Counted from the stretch's first letter, positions 33,722 through 44,470 are shown. The stretch is DNA of 64,000 bases from Chloroflexota bacterium (GCA_022826485.1 JAJDUU010000021.1:1-64000); one strand, 5' to 3'. Numbers and translations: made by a program. The notes: generated from the sequence alone by a model not told the origin.

Positions 33722-34870
33722 ATGTCTGATTGGGACGTCATCGTAGTAGGCGTGGGGGCGATGGGCAGCGCCGCGTCGTTTCATCTAGCGCGCCGGGGCG
33801 CGAGAGTGCTCGCGCTGGAGCAGTTCGACCTCGCGCACGACCAGGGAAGCTCCCACGGCTACACGCGGATCATGCGGCACGCCTATTACAACGCGCCCGG
33901 GTATGTGCCGCTGGTCCAGCGAGCCCAGACGCTGTGGCGAGAGCTCGAAGAAGTCAGCGGCGAGACGCTGTTCATTCACACGGGCGGTCTCTCGATGGGG
34001 CGGCCAGATGCGCTCGTCGTGCGCGGCGCGCTGCTGGCCGCCGAGCGATTTGGGCTGGCGCACGAGGTGCTCGATGCCTCGGAAGTCCAGCGCCGGTATC
34101 CAGCCGTGGAGCTCTCGGAGGACATGATCGGCGTGCACGATCCGTCGGCTGGGTTCTTGCTTCCGGAGCGAGCGATCCTGGCGCACGCGGCGGCGGCGCG
34201 CGGACACGGGGCGGACGTGCGCACGCAGCAAGCCATCACCGGCTGGCAGGCAACGAGCGACGGCGTCGAGGTCCACACGGAGCATGACGTCTACCGTGCC
34301 GATCGGCTCGTGTTCACGGTCGGCGCGTGGATGGCGGAACTGCTGGCGGACCTCAACCTGCCGCTGGACGTCACGCGCCAGGTGGTCGGGTGGTTCGAGC
34401 CGGACGAGCCGGCGCTCTGCGAGCCGGACCGTCTGCCGGTGTGGCTGCTCCAGCCTCCGGGCGACGAGGAGTATTTCTACGGCCTGCCCCGCTACGGTCC
34501 ACCGGGCCTCAAGCTTGGACGCATGCACCACTTGCAGACCGCCGTCACTCCGGCGGCGCTGCAGCGAGCGACGGACGATTCAGACGAGGCGCTCTTGCGG
34601 ACCTGCCTGGCCCCCTACTTTCCGGGCGCCAACGGTCGCGCGCTGGAACTGATGACCTGCATGTTCACCACCACGCCTGACGGGCACTTCGTCATGGATG
34701 CCCACCCGCGACACCCCAACGTCACGCTGGTATCGGCATGCTCCGGGCATGGCTTCAAGTTCGCGTCGGTGGTTGGCGAGATCGCGGCGGAGCTGGCGCT
34801 GGACGGCCAATCCCGGCATGACATCGAGATGTTTCGCCTGGACCGCTTCGAGAACGCCAAGACTCGATAG
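33722..34870 (+). CDS. sarcosine oxidase/N-methyl-amino-acid oxidase family flavoprotein
   Basis: A 382-residue monomeric sarcosine-oxidase-like enzyme that would oxidise secondary N-methyl amines, releasing formaldehyde and H2O2. The FAD motif is VIVVGVGAMGSAASFHLARRG. Near the C-terminus the segment MTCMFTTTPDGHFVMDAHP keeps the Cys that covalently holds FAD in MSOX and SolA. The terminal ACSGHGFKFASVVGEIAAELALDG is also conserved. GGAGG lies ten bases before ATG 33722. A MITE-like element follows the stop. Confidence 0.88.
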   Translation: MSDWDVIVVGVGAMGSAASFHLARRGARVLALEQFDLAHDQGSSHGYTRIMRHAYYNAPGYVPLVQRAQTLWRELEEVSGETLFIHTGGLSMGRPDALVVRGALLAAERFGLAHEVLDASEVQRRYPAVELSEDMIGVHDPSAGFLLPERAILAHAAAARGHGADVRTQQAITGWQATSDGVEVHTEHDVYRADRLVFTVGAWMAELLADLNLPLDVTRQVVGWFEPDEPALCEPDRLPVWLLQPPGDEEYFYGLPRYGPPGLKLGRMHHLQTAVTPAALQRATDDSDEALLRTCLAPYFPGANGRALELMTCMFTTTPDGHFVMDAHPRHPNVTLVSACSGHGFKFASVVGEIAAELALDGQSRHDIEMFRLDRFENAKTR

Positions 34871-34874
34871 CCGC

Positions 34875-34999
34875 TAAGAAACCTCCGACCAAATGGGCGG
34901 CTCTTGCCGACATGCGCCCCCATCCGTTCGGCACTCCTTCGACAAGCTCAGGACGAACGGATGGGGGCGCGCCGCACCGACCCAATTGGAGCTTTCCTA
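34875..34999. repeat. MITE-like element A, copy 2
   Basis: A 125-base element with terminal repeats TAAGAAACCTCCGA (34875-34888) and TTGGAGCTTTCCTA (34986-34999), 11 of 14 complementary. Its interior shares TTGCCGACATGCGCCCCC, CCGTTCGGCA, CTCCTTCGACAAGCTCAG and GACGAACGGATGGGG with copy 1. It starts five bases after the sarcosine-oxidase stop and reaches the end of the convergent SLC13 gene, whose stop is at its right boundary. Confidence 0.65.
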
Positions 35000-36772
35000 A
35001 ACCGGCCACACGATCGGCACGACGATCAGCGAGGTAATGAGGATCAGCAGCGTCAGCGGCGCGCCCACGCGGAGGAAGTCGCTGAAGCGGTAGCCGCCGG
35101 CGTTGTAGACCAGCAGGTTGGCCTGGTGACCGATGGGCGTGAGAAAGGCCGTCGAGGCCGAGATGGCCACCATCATGAGGGCCGGTTGCGGGGCGATGCC
35201 CGCGCCCGCGGCGATCTCGAGCGCCAACGGTGCGATGAGCACGACGGCGGCGGCGTTGGACATCAGCTGCGTCAAGACGGCGGTGGCGACGAACAGCCCG
35301 GCGAGCACGGCCAGCGGCCCAAGCGGGCTCACATACTCCTCGGCCCACTGCGCCGCGAGATCGGCCAGCCCGGTGGACGTGATGGCGTCGCCCAGCGGGA
35401 TGAGCGTGCCGATGAGCACGATGGTGCGCCAGTCGACGGCCGTGTAGAGACGCTGGTAGGGCAGCACGCGGAAGAGCAGCATCAGAATGATGCCGGCGGC
35501 GGCCGTGACGGCGATCGGCGCGATGCCCGCGGCAGCCAGGGCCACGACGGCCCCGAGAATGAGCACCGCGACGGCCATGTGCGGTCGAACGGCCGGCCGT
35601 GCGGGCCGGCGACCGATGAGAATGAACTCGCGCGAGCGGGCGAATGTGTCGACGCGATCGATGGGCACCCGCACGACCAGCACGTCGCCCGGCCGGATTC
35701 GAACCTCGCGGATGGGTCGCCCCAAACGATGGCCTTGGCGCCATATCCCCAGCACCACGCCGCCATACCGCCGTCGAAAGTTCATTTGCACGATCGTTTG
35801 GTGCACGAATCGAAGGCCCGGCCCGGCGACGAGCTCGACCACGGCCGTTCCATCGCTCACGTGATCAAGGGACGTTCCGGTTTGTTCACCGGCAAATCGC
35901 AAACGCTCGGATTGGGCAAAGCGGGTGACGTCTTCGAGCTCACCCTCCACGATCAGCCGGTCGCCGGCATAGATGGCGTCCGACGGTCCCGGGAATCGAT
36001 TGCGGACGCCGAGATGGGTGATCTCGACCACGGCGATGCTGAACCGAGGCCGCCAGCGGAGTTGCGACAGGGTGCGCCCGGCAAGTTCCGAATCGCCCGG
36101 CACCTCGAGCTCGACCATGAACTCGCGCGTTTGTTGGATTGCTCGGTCGACGTCAGCGCTCTCGCGGGCGGGGATGAGCCGCGGCCCGGCCAGCAGCAGA
36201 TAGAGCATTCCCACCGCCATGACCGCCAGGCCGGTCGGTGCGTAGTCGAACATGCCGAACGGCGTCTCACCGGCGCGCGCGAGCGCCTCGCTCACCAGCA
36301 GGTTGGGCGGCGTGCCGATGAGTGTGACCAGGCCGCCCAGCAGGGAGCCGAACGAGACGGGGATGAGCAGCTTGGAGGGAACGGTTTTTGCGCCGAGCGC
36401 GAGCGTCGTGGCCGCGGGAATCAGGATCACGGTGGCGGCGATGTTGTTCATCACGGCCGACATCACGCCCACGATCAGCACCAGCAGCGCCATGCGCAGC
36501 CGCAGGCCGCCGCCAAGCCGGGCGATAAGGGCGGCAATTGCGGCCGGTACGCGGGCCTCGACGAGACCCGCGCTCAAGACGAACATGCCCGCTACCGTGA
36601 TCACCGCGGGACTGCCGAACCCGCTGAACACCCGATCCGGCGTCACCAGGCCGGCGAAGGCCACCGCGAGCAACGCCAGGACGCCGACCAGGTCGGGGCG
36701 CACACGCTCGCTGGCGAAGAGCACCAGGGCGCCGCCAAGCACGCCGATGAGGATCCAGGCGTCGACGGTCAT
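34997..36772 (-). CDS. SLC13/DASS-type permease with central TrkA-C (RCK_C) domains
   Basis: A 591-residue secondary transporter for anions, probably dicarboxylates, sulfate or similar. Two hydrophobic halves, each with a paired signature: MNNIAATVILIPAA with IGTPPNLLVSEALA in the N-half, and MSNAAAVVLIAPLA with TPIGHQANLLVYNAGGY in the C-half. Between them (about 205-375) lie two cytoplasmic TrkA-C-like regulatory domains (VELEVPGDSELAGRTLSQL; VVELVAGPGLRFVHQTIVQMNFR). This SLC13-RCK_C layout is known from bacterial sulfate/citrate-type permeases. Substrate not determined. Confidence 0.88.
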   Translation of the reverse strand: MTVDAWILIGVLGGALVLFASERVRPDLVGVLALLAVAFAGLVTPDRVFSGFGSPAVITVAGMFVLSAGLVEARVPAAIAALIARLGGGLRLRMALLVLIVGVMSAVMNNIAATVILIPAATTLALGAKTVPSKLLIPVSFGSLLGGLVTLIGTPPNLLVSEALARAGETPFGMFDYAPTGLAVMAVGMLYLLLAGPRLIPARESADVDRAIQQTREFMVELEVPGDSELAGRTLSQLRWRPRFSIAVVEITHLGVRNRFPGPSDAIYAGDRLIVEGELEDVTRFAQSERLRFAGEQTGTSLDHVSDGTAVVELVAGPGLRFVHQTIVQMNFRRRYGGVVLGIWRQGHRLGRPIREVRIRPGDVLVVRVPIDRVDTFARSREFILIGRRPARPAVRPHMAVAVLILGAVVALAAAGIAPIAVTAAAGIILMLLFRVLPYQRLYTAVDWRTIVLIGTLIPLGDAITSTGLADLAAQWAEEYVSPLGPLAVLAGLFVATAVLTQLMSNAAAVVLIAPLALEIAAGAGIAPQPALMMVAISASTAFLTPIGHQANLLVYNAGGYRFSDFLRVGAPLTLLILITSLIVVPIVWPV

Positions 36773-36864
36773 CGAGCCGCTGACCTCAGGCCGCGGTCAG
36801 GCAATGGGATAGGCTGAAGCCCGCGCATCGCGAACCGCCGCCGTGACGGGGAGGAGTGAGGGCA

Positions 36865-37980
36865 ATGGCCGAGACAGGCGTGGCCGCCGCATTCTTGGGC
36901 TCGCGGGAGCCCTTCCAACTGCGCGAGTTTCCAATCCCAGATCCAGGGCCGGGCGCCGCGGTCGTCAAGATAAGCCTCGCCAACATCTGCGGATCGGACA
37001 TGCACTACTGGCGCGGCGAGATGGACATGGTCAAGATGGGCCGTCCGATGCCGGCAAGCCTGGGACACGAAGGCACCGGCGAGATCTACCGCCTGGGCGC
37101 GGGCGTGACGACCGACTCGATGGGCGCGCCGCTCCGGGAAGGCGATCGCGTGCTCTTCTCGTACCTCTATCCCGACCTGCAATGCCCCACCTGTCTCAAG
37201 GGTCATACCTATGCCTGTCCAACGCGGCAACACGATCGCCTGGGTGGGCTGGAGGAGTGGCCGCACTTCCGGGGCACGTTTGCACAGTACTACTACCTGC
37301 ACCCCAATCACACGGTGTACAAGGTTCCCGACCACCTCACCGACGACATGGTGGCCGGACTCAACTGCGCGTTGGTGCAGGTCATTTCCGGCCTGCGCCG
37401 CGCCGGACTCTCCTTCAATGAGACGGTAGCCATCCAGGGCGCGGGCGGACTCGGGGTGTACGCGGCCGCCGTCGCCAAGTCGCACGGGGCCTCCAAGGTC
37501 ATCGCCATCGACGGCGTGGATGAGCGCATCGACCTGGTCCGGTCGTTCGGCGCGGACGAAATCGTGGACCTGCGCGAGTACGAGACGCCCGAGCAGCGCG
37601 TGGACCGCGTGCGCGAGCTCACCGACGGCCTGGGCGCCGACGTGACGCTGGAGCTCGTCGGTCATCCCGGAGTCGTGACCGAGGGGCTGCAAATGACCGC
37701 GCCCGGTGGGCGGTACGTCGAGATCGGCAACATCAACGTCGGGTGGCATACCGAGTTCGATCCGTCGTGGATCGTCTTCCGAAGCATTTCGATCATCGGC
37801 GTGGCGCACTACACGTCACAGGACCTGCGGCACGCCCTGGATTTCCTGCAGGACAACGTGACGCGTCTGCCATTCGACCGGGTGCTGTCGCATCACTTTC
37901 CGCTGGCGGACATCAACGAAGCGTTCGCGCAGCAGGACTCCGGGCGCATCACGCGCAGCGCGTTGGTGCCGCACGCCTAG
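36865..37980 (+). CDS. zinc-dependent alcohol dehydrogenase family protein
   Basis: A 371-residue MDR-superfamily dehydrogenase. Catalytic-zinc residues: Cys in NICGSDMHYW and His-Glu in SLGHEGTGEI. The structural-zinc lobe has CPTC...YAC, three visible Cys where classical enzymes have four, so the lobe may be degenerate or use another ligand. The NAD-binding motif is IQGAGGLGVYAAAVAKSHGA. ATG 36865 lies ten bases after GGGGAGGAG. Divergent from the SLC13 gene. Substrate unknown, perhaps a polyol. Confidence 0.88.
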   Translation: MAETGVAAAFLGSREPFQLREFPIPDPGPGAAVVKISLANICGSDMHYWRGEMDMVKMGRPMPASLGHEGTGEIYRLGAGVTTDSMGAPLREGDRVLFSYLYPDLQCPTCLKGHTYACPTRQHDRLGGLEEWPHFRGTFAQYYYLHPNHTVYKVPDHLTDDMVAGLNCALVQVISGLRRAGLSFNETVAIQGAGGLGVYAAAVAKSHGASKVIAIDGVDERIDLVRSFGADEIVDLREYETPEQRVDRVRELTDGLGADVTLELVGHPGVVTEGLQMTAPGGRYVEIGNINVGWHTEFDPSWIVFRSISIIGVAHYTSQDLRHALDFLQDNVTRLPFDRVLSHHFPLADINEAFAQQDSGRITRSALVPHA

Positions 37981-37995
37981 GAAAACCGCGGTTCG

Positions 37996-38024
37996 CCTTA
38001 GCTAATATTCGGCATTAGCCAAGG
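37996..38024. promoter_or_regulatory. DtxR/IdeR-like operator upstream of the ABC ATPase gene
   Basis: Inverted repeat CCTTAGCTAAT (37996-38006), spacer ATTCGGC, ATTAGCCAAGG (38014-38024), ten of eleven positions complementary. TTAG-CTAA half-sites resemble iron-box sequences bound by DtxR, IdeR and MntR. TAATAT inside the left arm and spacer (38004-38009) could be the -10, so binding would block transcription. A DtxR-family gene lies 1.3 kb downstream on the same strand. Confidence 0.55.
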
Positions 38025-38045
38025 CTTGCGCGTTAGGATGCGCGG

Positions 38046-39149
<1,104 letters not shown>

Positions 39150-39293
39150 CGCGGAGCGGGCGGCCGCGGGCGTGGATTGCGCTGGTCCAGGCGTCGCGCG
39201 GACGGCGGTGGGAATCCACAACCGGCATGCGCGGGAGTCCGGTCGAGGGGCAGAGCGCCGCCCGCCCCGCCCTTCGTGGCAGAATGCAGGAAT

Positions 39294-39956
39294 ATGGCAT
39301 TGACAAGTACGGCTGAAGACTATCTGCTTGCGATCTATGGGTTGCGCGCCGAGGGCGGGCCCGTCATCGCCGCCCGTCTCGCGGAGCGCCTGGGGGTTTC
39401 GGCCCCAACGGTGTCGGCGTCGCTGGACCGCCTGGTGCGCGACGCGCATGTGTGGATCGATCCGCAGCGCGAGGTCTACCTGACGCTGGGCGGTGAGCGC
39501 ACCGCCGAGAAGCTGGCCCGCCGTCACCGGCTCATCGAGCACTGGCTGATCCGGACGCTGGGGCTCGGCTGGGCCGAGGTGCACCACGAGGCCGACCGAC
39601 TGGAGCACGCCATCTCGCCCGAGCTCACGGACCGAATCTCGGAGGCGCTGGGCCATCCACCGACCTGCCCGCATGGACTGCCGATTCCAGGCAACTACCC
39701 GGAAACGGACGTGGGCAACCTCTTCAAGCTGTCGGCGGCCGAGGTCGGGTCCAAGGTGCGGGTGGTGCGACTGTCGGAGCCCGCGGAGGACGACACCAAT
39801 CTCCTGCGTTACTTCGAGGAGAAGCAACTCGTCCCCGGCCGGGTGATCGATGTCGTGGAGCAAACGCCGGCTGGTCACATCGTCGTGCGCGTGGACGACC
39901 AGCCGGCTGTGGTTGACGACACGGTCGCCGCCAATTTGTGGGTGATCGCGGCGTAG
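39294..39956 (+). CDS. DtxR/MntR family metal-dependent transcriptional regulator
   Basis: A 220-residue repressor. An N-terminal winged HTH (AEDYLLAIYGL ... VIAARLAERLGVSAPTVSASLDRL), then the dimerisation/metal-binding domain (RRHRLIEHWLIRTLGLGWAEVHHEADRLEHAIS with the HHEAD metal motif, and HPPTCPHGLPIP), and a C-terminal FeoA/SH3-like domain (LSAAEVGSKVRVVRLSEPAEDD). Three-domain DtxR/IdeR organisation. AGGA lies just before ATG 39294; the upstream open frame to 39177 is not homologous. Likely binds the TTAG/CTAA palindrome at 37996 with Fe(II) or Mn(II) (inference). Confidence 0.9.
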   Translation: MALTSTAEDYLLAIYGLRAEGGPVIAARLAERLGVSAPTVSASLDRLVRDAHVWIDPQREVYLTLGGERTAEKLARRHRLIEHWLIRTLGLGWAEVHHEADRLEHAISPELTDRISEALGHPPTCPHGLPIPGNYPETDVGNLFKLSAAEVGSKVRVVRLSEPAEDDTNLLRYFEEKQLVPGRVIDVVEQTPAGHIVVRVDDQPAVVDDTVAANLWVIAA

Positions 39957-40052
39957 CCGTTCGTCGCCTACGCCCCGCGCCATGATCACTCGTCGTTCGC
40001 CGCACGCCGCGCGAATGCGCCGACGTTTCACCCGACGCGAACGACCGCGCGT

Positions 40053-42635
40053 ATGACCGCCGAGGTGCGCCCGAGTCGCATCTTCACGGTACGGCCGGCG
40101 CTTCCGCCGCGCCTGGAGCGCCTGCGCGATCTGGCCTACAACGTCTGGTGGACGTGGACGCCGGCGGCGCAGGACCTGTTCCGGCGCATCGACGCCGAGG
40201 TCTGGCACGCCTCACAAGGCAATCCAGTGGCCGTGCTCACGCGAGCCGCCCCCGGCCAGCTCCAGGTGCTGGCCGAGGATCCGATCTTCGTTGCCGACCT
40301 TGACCGCGTGGCTGAAGCCTATGACCAGTATCTGAGCCGGCCTACGTGGTTCGAGCAGACGCACGGGCATCTCGAAGGACTGCGCGTGGCCTACGTCTCG
40401 ATGGAGTTCGGGGTGGCGGAGTCGGTACCGCTGTATTCAGGCGGCCTGGGTGTGCTGGCGGGTGATCAACTCAAAGCCGCCAGCGATCTGGGGGTGCCGC
40501 TCGTCGGCGTCGGCATGCTCTATCGCCAGGGGTATTTCCGGCAGTCGATCGATTCCTCCGGCTCTCAGCGCGAGCAGTTTCCCGAAAACGACGTGGAGGT
40601 CCTGCCGGTGGTCGCGGTGCGCGCGGACGACGGGCAGCCACTGACCGTCCGCGTGCCGATTGACGGGCATGAGATCGCGGTGCGTTTATGGCGGATGGAC
40701 GTGGGCCGCGTGCCGCTGATTCTGCTCGATGCCAACACGCCGGAGAACAGCCCGGCGGACCGGGAGCTCACGTCCCGCCTGTATATCGGCGACAGCGACA
40801 TTCGCATTCGGCAGGAACTGTTGCTCGGAGTGGCTGGCATGCGCGCCCTGGACGCGCTGGACCTCGCCCCGACCGTGGCCCATCTGAACGAAGGCCATAG
40901 CGCGTTTCTCATTCTCGAGCGCTTCCAATCGCTTCGCGCCCAGACCGGTCTCAGCGAGGCGGCGGCCATGCAGATCGTGCGCGCGACCAATGTCTTCACC
41001 ACCCACACACCCGTTGCGGCCGGCCACGATGAGTTTTCGGCGGACCAGGTGCGGCGTCACGCCGGCGCCTATCTGGAGGCTTCCAACATCGACGTGGAGC
41101 ACGCGCTCTCGCTCGGCCGGGTTGACGGCGGCAACGATGACGAGCCCTTCGGCATCACGACCCTGGCCATGCATGGTGCGGCCTGGCGGAACGGGGTGAG
41201 CGCGCTGCACGGCGGTGTGAGCCGTCAGATGTGGCAGCGCCTCTGGCCTGGCGTCCCGGTCGACGAGGTGCCGATTGGACACGTGACCAATGGCGTGCAC
41301 CTGCGCACCTGGGTGTCGCGCGAGCTCAACGGCCTCTTGCAGCGCTACATGGGGCGTCACTGGGCCGAGCGCACCGATCCGCAGGGCATCGAAGAAAGCC
41401 TGGCCGCCATTCCCGAGGACGAGCTCTGGCGCGTGCACACGCAACGCCGCGAGCGCCTGGTGGCCAACGTCCGCCGCCGCCTGCGAGCGCAGGCGGAGCA
41501 CCGAGGGGCGTCCGCGCATGAGCTGGCGCAGGCGTCCGCCGCCCTGCACAGCGACGTGCTCACGGTTGGGTTTGCGCGCCGCTTTGCCCTCTACAAGCGC
41601 CCCACGCTGCTGCTGCACGACGTGGAACGACTCAAAGCCATCGTCGCGGACTCCCACCGGCCGGTGCAGATCATCTTCGCCGGCAAGGCCCATCCCAACG
41701 ACGACCTGGCCAAGAGCTTGCTGCGGGAGATCACGGCCCTCAGCCGCGATCCCGCCTTCGAAGGGCGCTTGGTCTTCGTCGAGGACTACGACATGGGCCT
41801 GGCGCGGGACCTGGTGCAGGGCTGCGACGTTTGGCTGAACCTGCCAATTCCACCCCAGGAGGCCAGCGGAACCAGCGGCATGAAAGCGGCGGCCAACGGC
41901 GTGCTCAACGCCAGCGTCCTGGATGGCTGGTGGGACGAGGCCTATACGCCGGATGCGGGCTGGGCGATCGGCCGGCCGGATGTCGATGACGAGGGGCAAC
42001 GGGATGCGAGCGATGCCGCGGCCATCTACGACCTACTCGAACACACGGTGGCCCCGTTGTTCTATGACGTCGGCGCGGGAGAAACCCCGACCGCGTGGGT
42101 GCGCATGGCTCGACGCGCGATGGTCCTGGCGCTGACGCGCTTTAGCGCGAATCGCATGGTGCAGGATTATGTCGAGTCATTCTATGGCCCCGCCCATCGG
42201 CTCGGCCGGCGTCTGAGCGAGCATCACGGCGGCGCGGCCACCGACCTGGCCCACTGGCTGGAGCACGTGGTGGCGCAATGGCCGCACGTGCACATTCTGG
42301 AGGTTCACGCCGACGGTCCCAGCCAGGTGGACGCCGGAATGGTCGTGCCCGTGCGAACCCGCGTGGCGCTGGCGGGCCTGAGTCCGGACGACGTGACGGT
42401 CGAGGTGTTCGTGGGGCATGTGGACTACGAAGGAACGCTGATCGGCGGTCGGGCCGAGGTGACAGAGCATGCCGGCACCGAGGCGGACGGCACCCATTGG
42501 TTCGGCGGACGCGCGGTGCTGTCCCAGAGCGGACGCCTGGGCCTCGCGGTTCGGGTGGTTCCGCGGCACGCGCTTCTGGCCGGCCCTTACGACGCCGGGC
42601 TGATTCGCTGGAGCAACGGGGCCGCGGCGGTCTGA
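40053..42635 (+). CDS. glgP: alpha-glucan (glycogen) phosphorylase
   Basis: An 860-residue GT35 enzyme that releases glucose-1-phosphate from glycogen or maltodextrin. The N-terminus PPRLERLRDLAYNVWWTWTPAAQDLF is diagnostic of the TIGR02094-like branch of bacterial/archaeal phosphorylases. The PLP Lys lies in PPQEASGTSGMKAAANGVLN (about residue 611). The glucan-binding segments VAYVSMEFGVAESVPLYSGGLGVLAGD and FFGKAHPND-type (IIFAGKAHPNDDLAK) are present. A C-terminal beta domain (about 745-860, VHADGPSQVDAGMVVPVRTRVAL) is also seen in this branch. Confidence 0.93.
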   Translation: MTAEVRPSRIFTVRPALPPRLERLRDLAYNVWWTWTPAAQDLFRRIDAEVWHASQGNPVAVLTRAAPGQLQVLAEDPIFVADLDRVAEAYDQYLSRPTWFEQTHGHLEGLRVAYVSMEFGVAESVPLYSGGLGVLAGDQLKAASDLGVPLVGVGMLYRQGYFRQSIDSSGSQREQFPENDVEVLPVVAVRADDGQPLTVRVPIDGHEIAVRLWRMDVGRVPLILLDANTPENSPADRELTSRLYIGDSDIRIRQELLLGVAGMRALDALDLAPTVAHLNEGHSAFLILERFQSLRAQTGLSEAAAMQIVRATNVFTTHTPVAAGHDEFSADQVRRHAGAYLEASNIDVEHALSLGRVDGGNDDEPFGITTLAMHGAAWRNGVSALHGGVSRQMWQRLWPGVPVDEVPIGHVTNGVHLRTWVSRELNGLLQRYMGRHWAERTDPQGIEESLAAIPEDELWRVHTQRRERLVANVRRRLRAQAEHRGASAHELAQASAALHSDVLTVGFARRFALYKRPTLLLHDVERLKAIVADSHRPVQIIFAGKAHPNDDLAKSLLREITALSRDPAFEGRLVFVEDYDMGLARDLVQGCDVWLNLPIPPQEASGTSGMKAAANGVLNASVLDGWWDEAYTPDAGWAIGRPDVDDEGQRDASDAAAIYDLLEHTVAPLFYDVGAGETPTAWVRMARRAMVLALTRFSANRMVQDYVESFYGPAHRLGRRLSEHHGGAATDLAHWLEHVVAQWPHVHILEVHADGPSQVDAGMVVPVRTRVALAGLSPDDVTVEVFVGHVDYEGTLIGGRAEVTEHAGTEADGTHWFGGRAVLSQSGRLGLAVRVVPRHALLAGPYDAGLIRWSNGAAAV

Positions 42636-42761
42636 TGCACGCCGCCCTCGCCGCGACCAACTCTTTGTGAGTGACCGCTCCAGCGTTTACCCTGAGGTAG
42701 CGTTGCGTCCGGCAGATCGGTCGGACAGCGCCTGCGCCGACACAGGAGGATTCCCCCGTCG

Positions 42762-43022
42762 ATGACGTACGTAATTGCCGAGCCATGCATCGGTACGAAG
42801 GACGCTTCGTGCGTGGACGTTTGCCCGGTCGACTGCATCCATCCAGGACCGGATTCGCCCGAGTATGAGACGAGCGAAATGCTCTACATCGACCCCGTGG
42901 AATGCATTGATTGCGGCGCCTGTGAGCCGGTTTGCCCCGTGACCGCCATCTTTCCGGACTTCGACGTCCCGGAGGAGTGGTCGAAGTACACGGAGATCAA
43001 CGCCGACTACTTCGCGCAGTAG
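42762..43022 (+). CDS. fdxA: 7Fe-8S / 2[4Fe-4S]-type ferredoxin
   Basis: An 86-residue ferredoxin. Cys pattern: Cys9, Cys17, Cys21, Cys25 ([21 protein letters not shown]) and [17 protein letters not shown]. The first cluster's C-x7-C-x3-C-P spacing is that of 7Fe ferredoxins carrying one [3Fe-4S] and one [4Fe-4S] cluster (FdxA of Actinobacteria and Thermus). AGGAGG stands about 12 bases before the ATG. It is a soluble low-potential electron carrier, convergent with the glycosidase gene. Confidence 0.93.
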   Translation: MTYVIAEPCIGTKDASCVDVCPVDCIHPGPDSPEYETSEMLYIDPVECIDCGACEPVCPVTAIFPDFDVPEEWSKYTEINADYFAQ

Positions 43023-43034
43023 CGCGCCGGACCG

Positions 43035-44357
43035 CTACGCGTCGCCTTTGTGCATGGCGGCCAGCGCGTCATAGGACGGGCGGGGCGTGCCGTCGGGACG
43101 CAGCACGCCAAACGGGAACTTCTCGTCTTCCGGTCCCACGACGGTCTGGAAGTTGAGATTCCACACGAACGCGTGGGTGATGTAGTCGTATTGCTCGCGC
43201 ACGAGCCGAAGGGCATCGACGAGAAACTCCGCCTGATCGGCTTCGGAATTGTCGACGCCGTAGCCGTAGGCCGGGTCCTGGTTGGCGGTTGACCAGCCAA
43301 ACTCAGTGATCCAGATGGGCTTGGCGCCGTCGTCGAATTCCTCCATGACCTGGCGGTGCTGCGTGAAGCGCTGGAAGTAGAAGCTGGCGTGCCCGTTCCA
43401 GCCGTCGCCGCGTGGGGACCCGATCTCCTGGCGCGGGGCGTTGTTGAATCCCCCCGGGTGGATGCCCCAGGCGTCGAACCCGTCGCGGACGATGCCATCG
43501 TTGTACTCGTACATGCGTCGCAGGAAGGTCACGTCGTCCACGGCCTGCACCTGCTGGTCGGGAATATCGACGTCACCGGCCGGCGTGAGCGCGCCGCCAA
43601 TGGTCACGGCGTCGGGATCGCCCGCGCGCACCCCGCGGTGGCCGGCCAGCAGCAGATCCACGAACTCTCCGGCGTTGATGCGGCCATAGCCCCACTCGCG
43701 TGAGAGATTGGCCTCATTCCAAAGCTCGTAGGCCTGGACGGCGCCGCGGTACCTGGCGGCGATGACGCGCATGAAGTCCTCGAAGTCCTGGGGATCCGCG
43801 GGAGGACCGTGGGCCCCTTCGCCGAGCGCCCAGCCGGGAGCGCGAACCACGCTCAGTAGCAGATTCAGACCCGCAGCCGAAACGGCGGTCACGATCTTGT
43901 CGAGCTCTCGCCAGTCATAGCCGCCCTTTTCGATTGGCTCCGTCTGCGACCACTCCACCTGCTGCTTGAGCCAGTTGAAGCCCGCGTCGAGCGTCTTGCG
44001 CACGATGAAGTCGCGGTCCTGGTTGTAGAGATGCGCCTGGAAGCCGTAGCCATCGAGACGGCGGAGCGACGCGTCGGGGTCGGGTGGCGCGGGAGACGAC
44101 GCCGGACTCGGCGTGACCGACGCCGGCGCGGCGGGGCTCGGCGTCAGCACGCGAGGCGTTTGCACGCCCGCCGTGACCGCGGGCCCGGACGACGTCGGTG
44201 TCGGCTCGGCAGGCGCGGCGACCGTTACCGGCTCGGTCACGGTTTCGTCGGATTCGCCGCACGCCACGGTAACCGCTCCGGCCGCCAACGCGGCGAGCAG
44301 ACGCCGCCGCGACAATCGACCGCCCGTCGACCGCGGAAGCTTGGTGGAAATCGGCAA
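43035..44357 (-). CDS. exported glycoside hydrolase-like protein (clan GH-A fold), Tat/lipoprotein signal
   Basis: A 440-residue secreted protein. The N-terminus has a twin-arginine signal RLSRRRLLAALAAGAVTVACG ending in a lipobox Cys, then a Thr/Pro/Ser-rich linker of about 60 residues. The domain is a TIM barrel with the acid/base Glu in AYELWNEANLS and the nucleophile Glu in PIWITEFGWST, the clan-A pattern found in GH39, GH5 and relatives. It starts at TTG 44357 with AAGGA 11 bases upstream. Probably a cell-surface glycan-degrading enzyme; specificity unknown. Confidence 0.82.
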   Translation of the reverse strand: MPISTKLPRSTGGRLSRRRLLAALAAGAVTVACGESDETVTEPVTVAAPAEPTPTSSGPAVTAGVQTPRVLTPSPAAPASVTPSPASSPAPPDPDASLRRLDGYGFQAHLYNQDRDFIVRKTLDAGFNWLKQQVEWSQTEPIEKGGYDWRELDKIVTAVSAAGLNLLLSVVRAPGWALGEGAHGPPADPQDFEDFMRVIAARYRGAVQAYELWNEANLSREWGYGRINAGEFVDLLLAGHRGVRAGDPDAVTIGGALTPAGDVDIPDQQVQAVDDVTFLRRMYEYNDGIVRDGFDAWGIHPGGFNNAPRQEIGSPRGDGWNGHASFYFQRFTQHRQVMEEFDDGAKPIWITEFGWSTANQDPAYGYGVDNSEADQAEFLVDALRLVREQYDYITHAFVWNLNFQTVVGPEDEKFPFGVLRPDGTPRPSYDALAAMHKGDA

Positions 44358-44470
44358 CGTGCGACGTATCCTTGAGCGTGGAGCGCACGGATGGTATCAA
44401 GGCAGGCACGGCGCACCGGCAATCGCCGGCACGGCGCCTCCTAACCAACGGTTGTTAGAGGAAGGTCCGC

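Noticed and set aside
34904-36817. 637-residue + strand frame
   Set aside because: Antisense shadow of the SLC13 permease and a MITE-like repeat.
37996-38024. Rho-independent terminator of the alcohol dehydrogenase gene
   Set aside because: The stem is AT-rich at its base, with no T-tract after it, and it overlaps a -10-like element.
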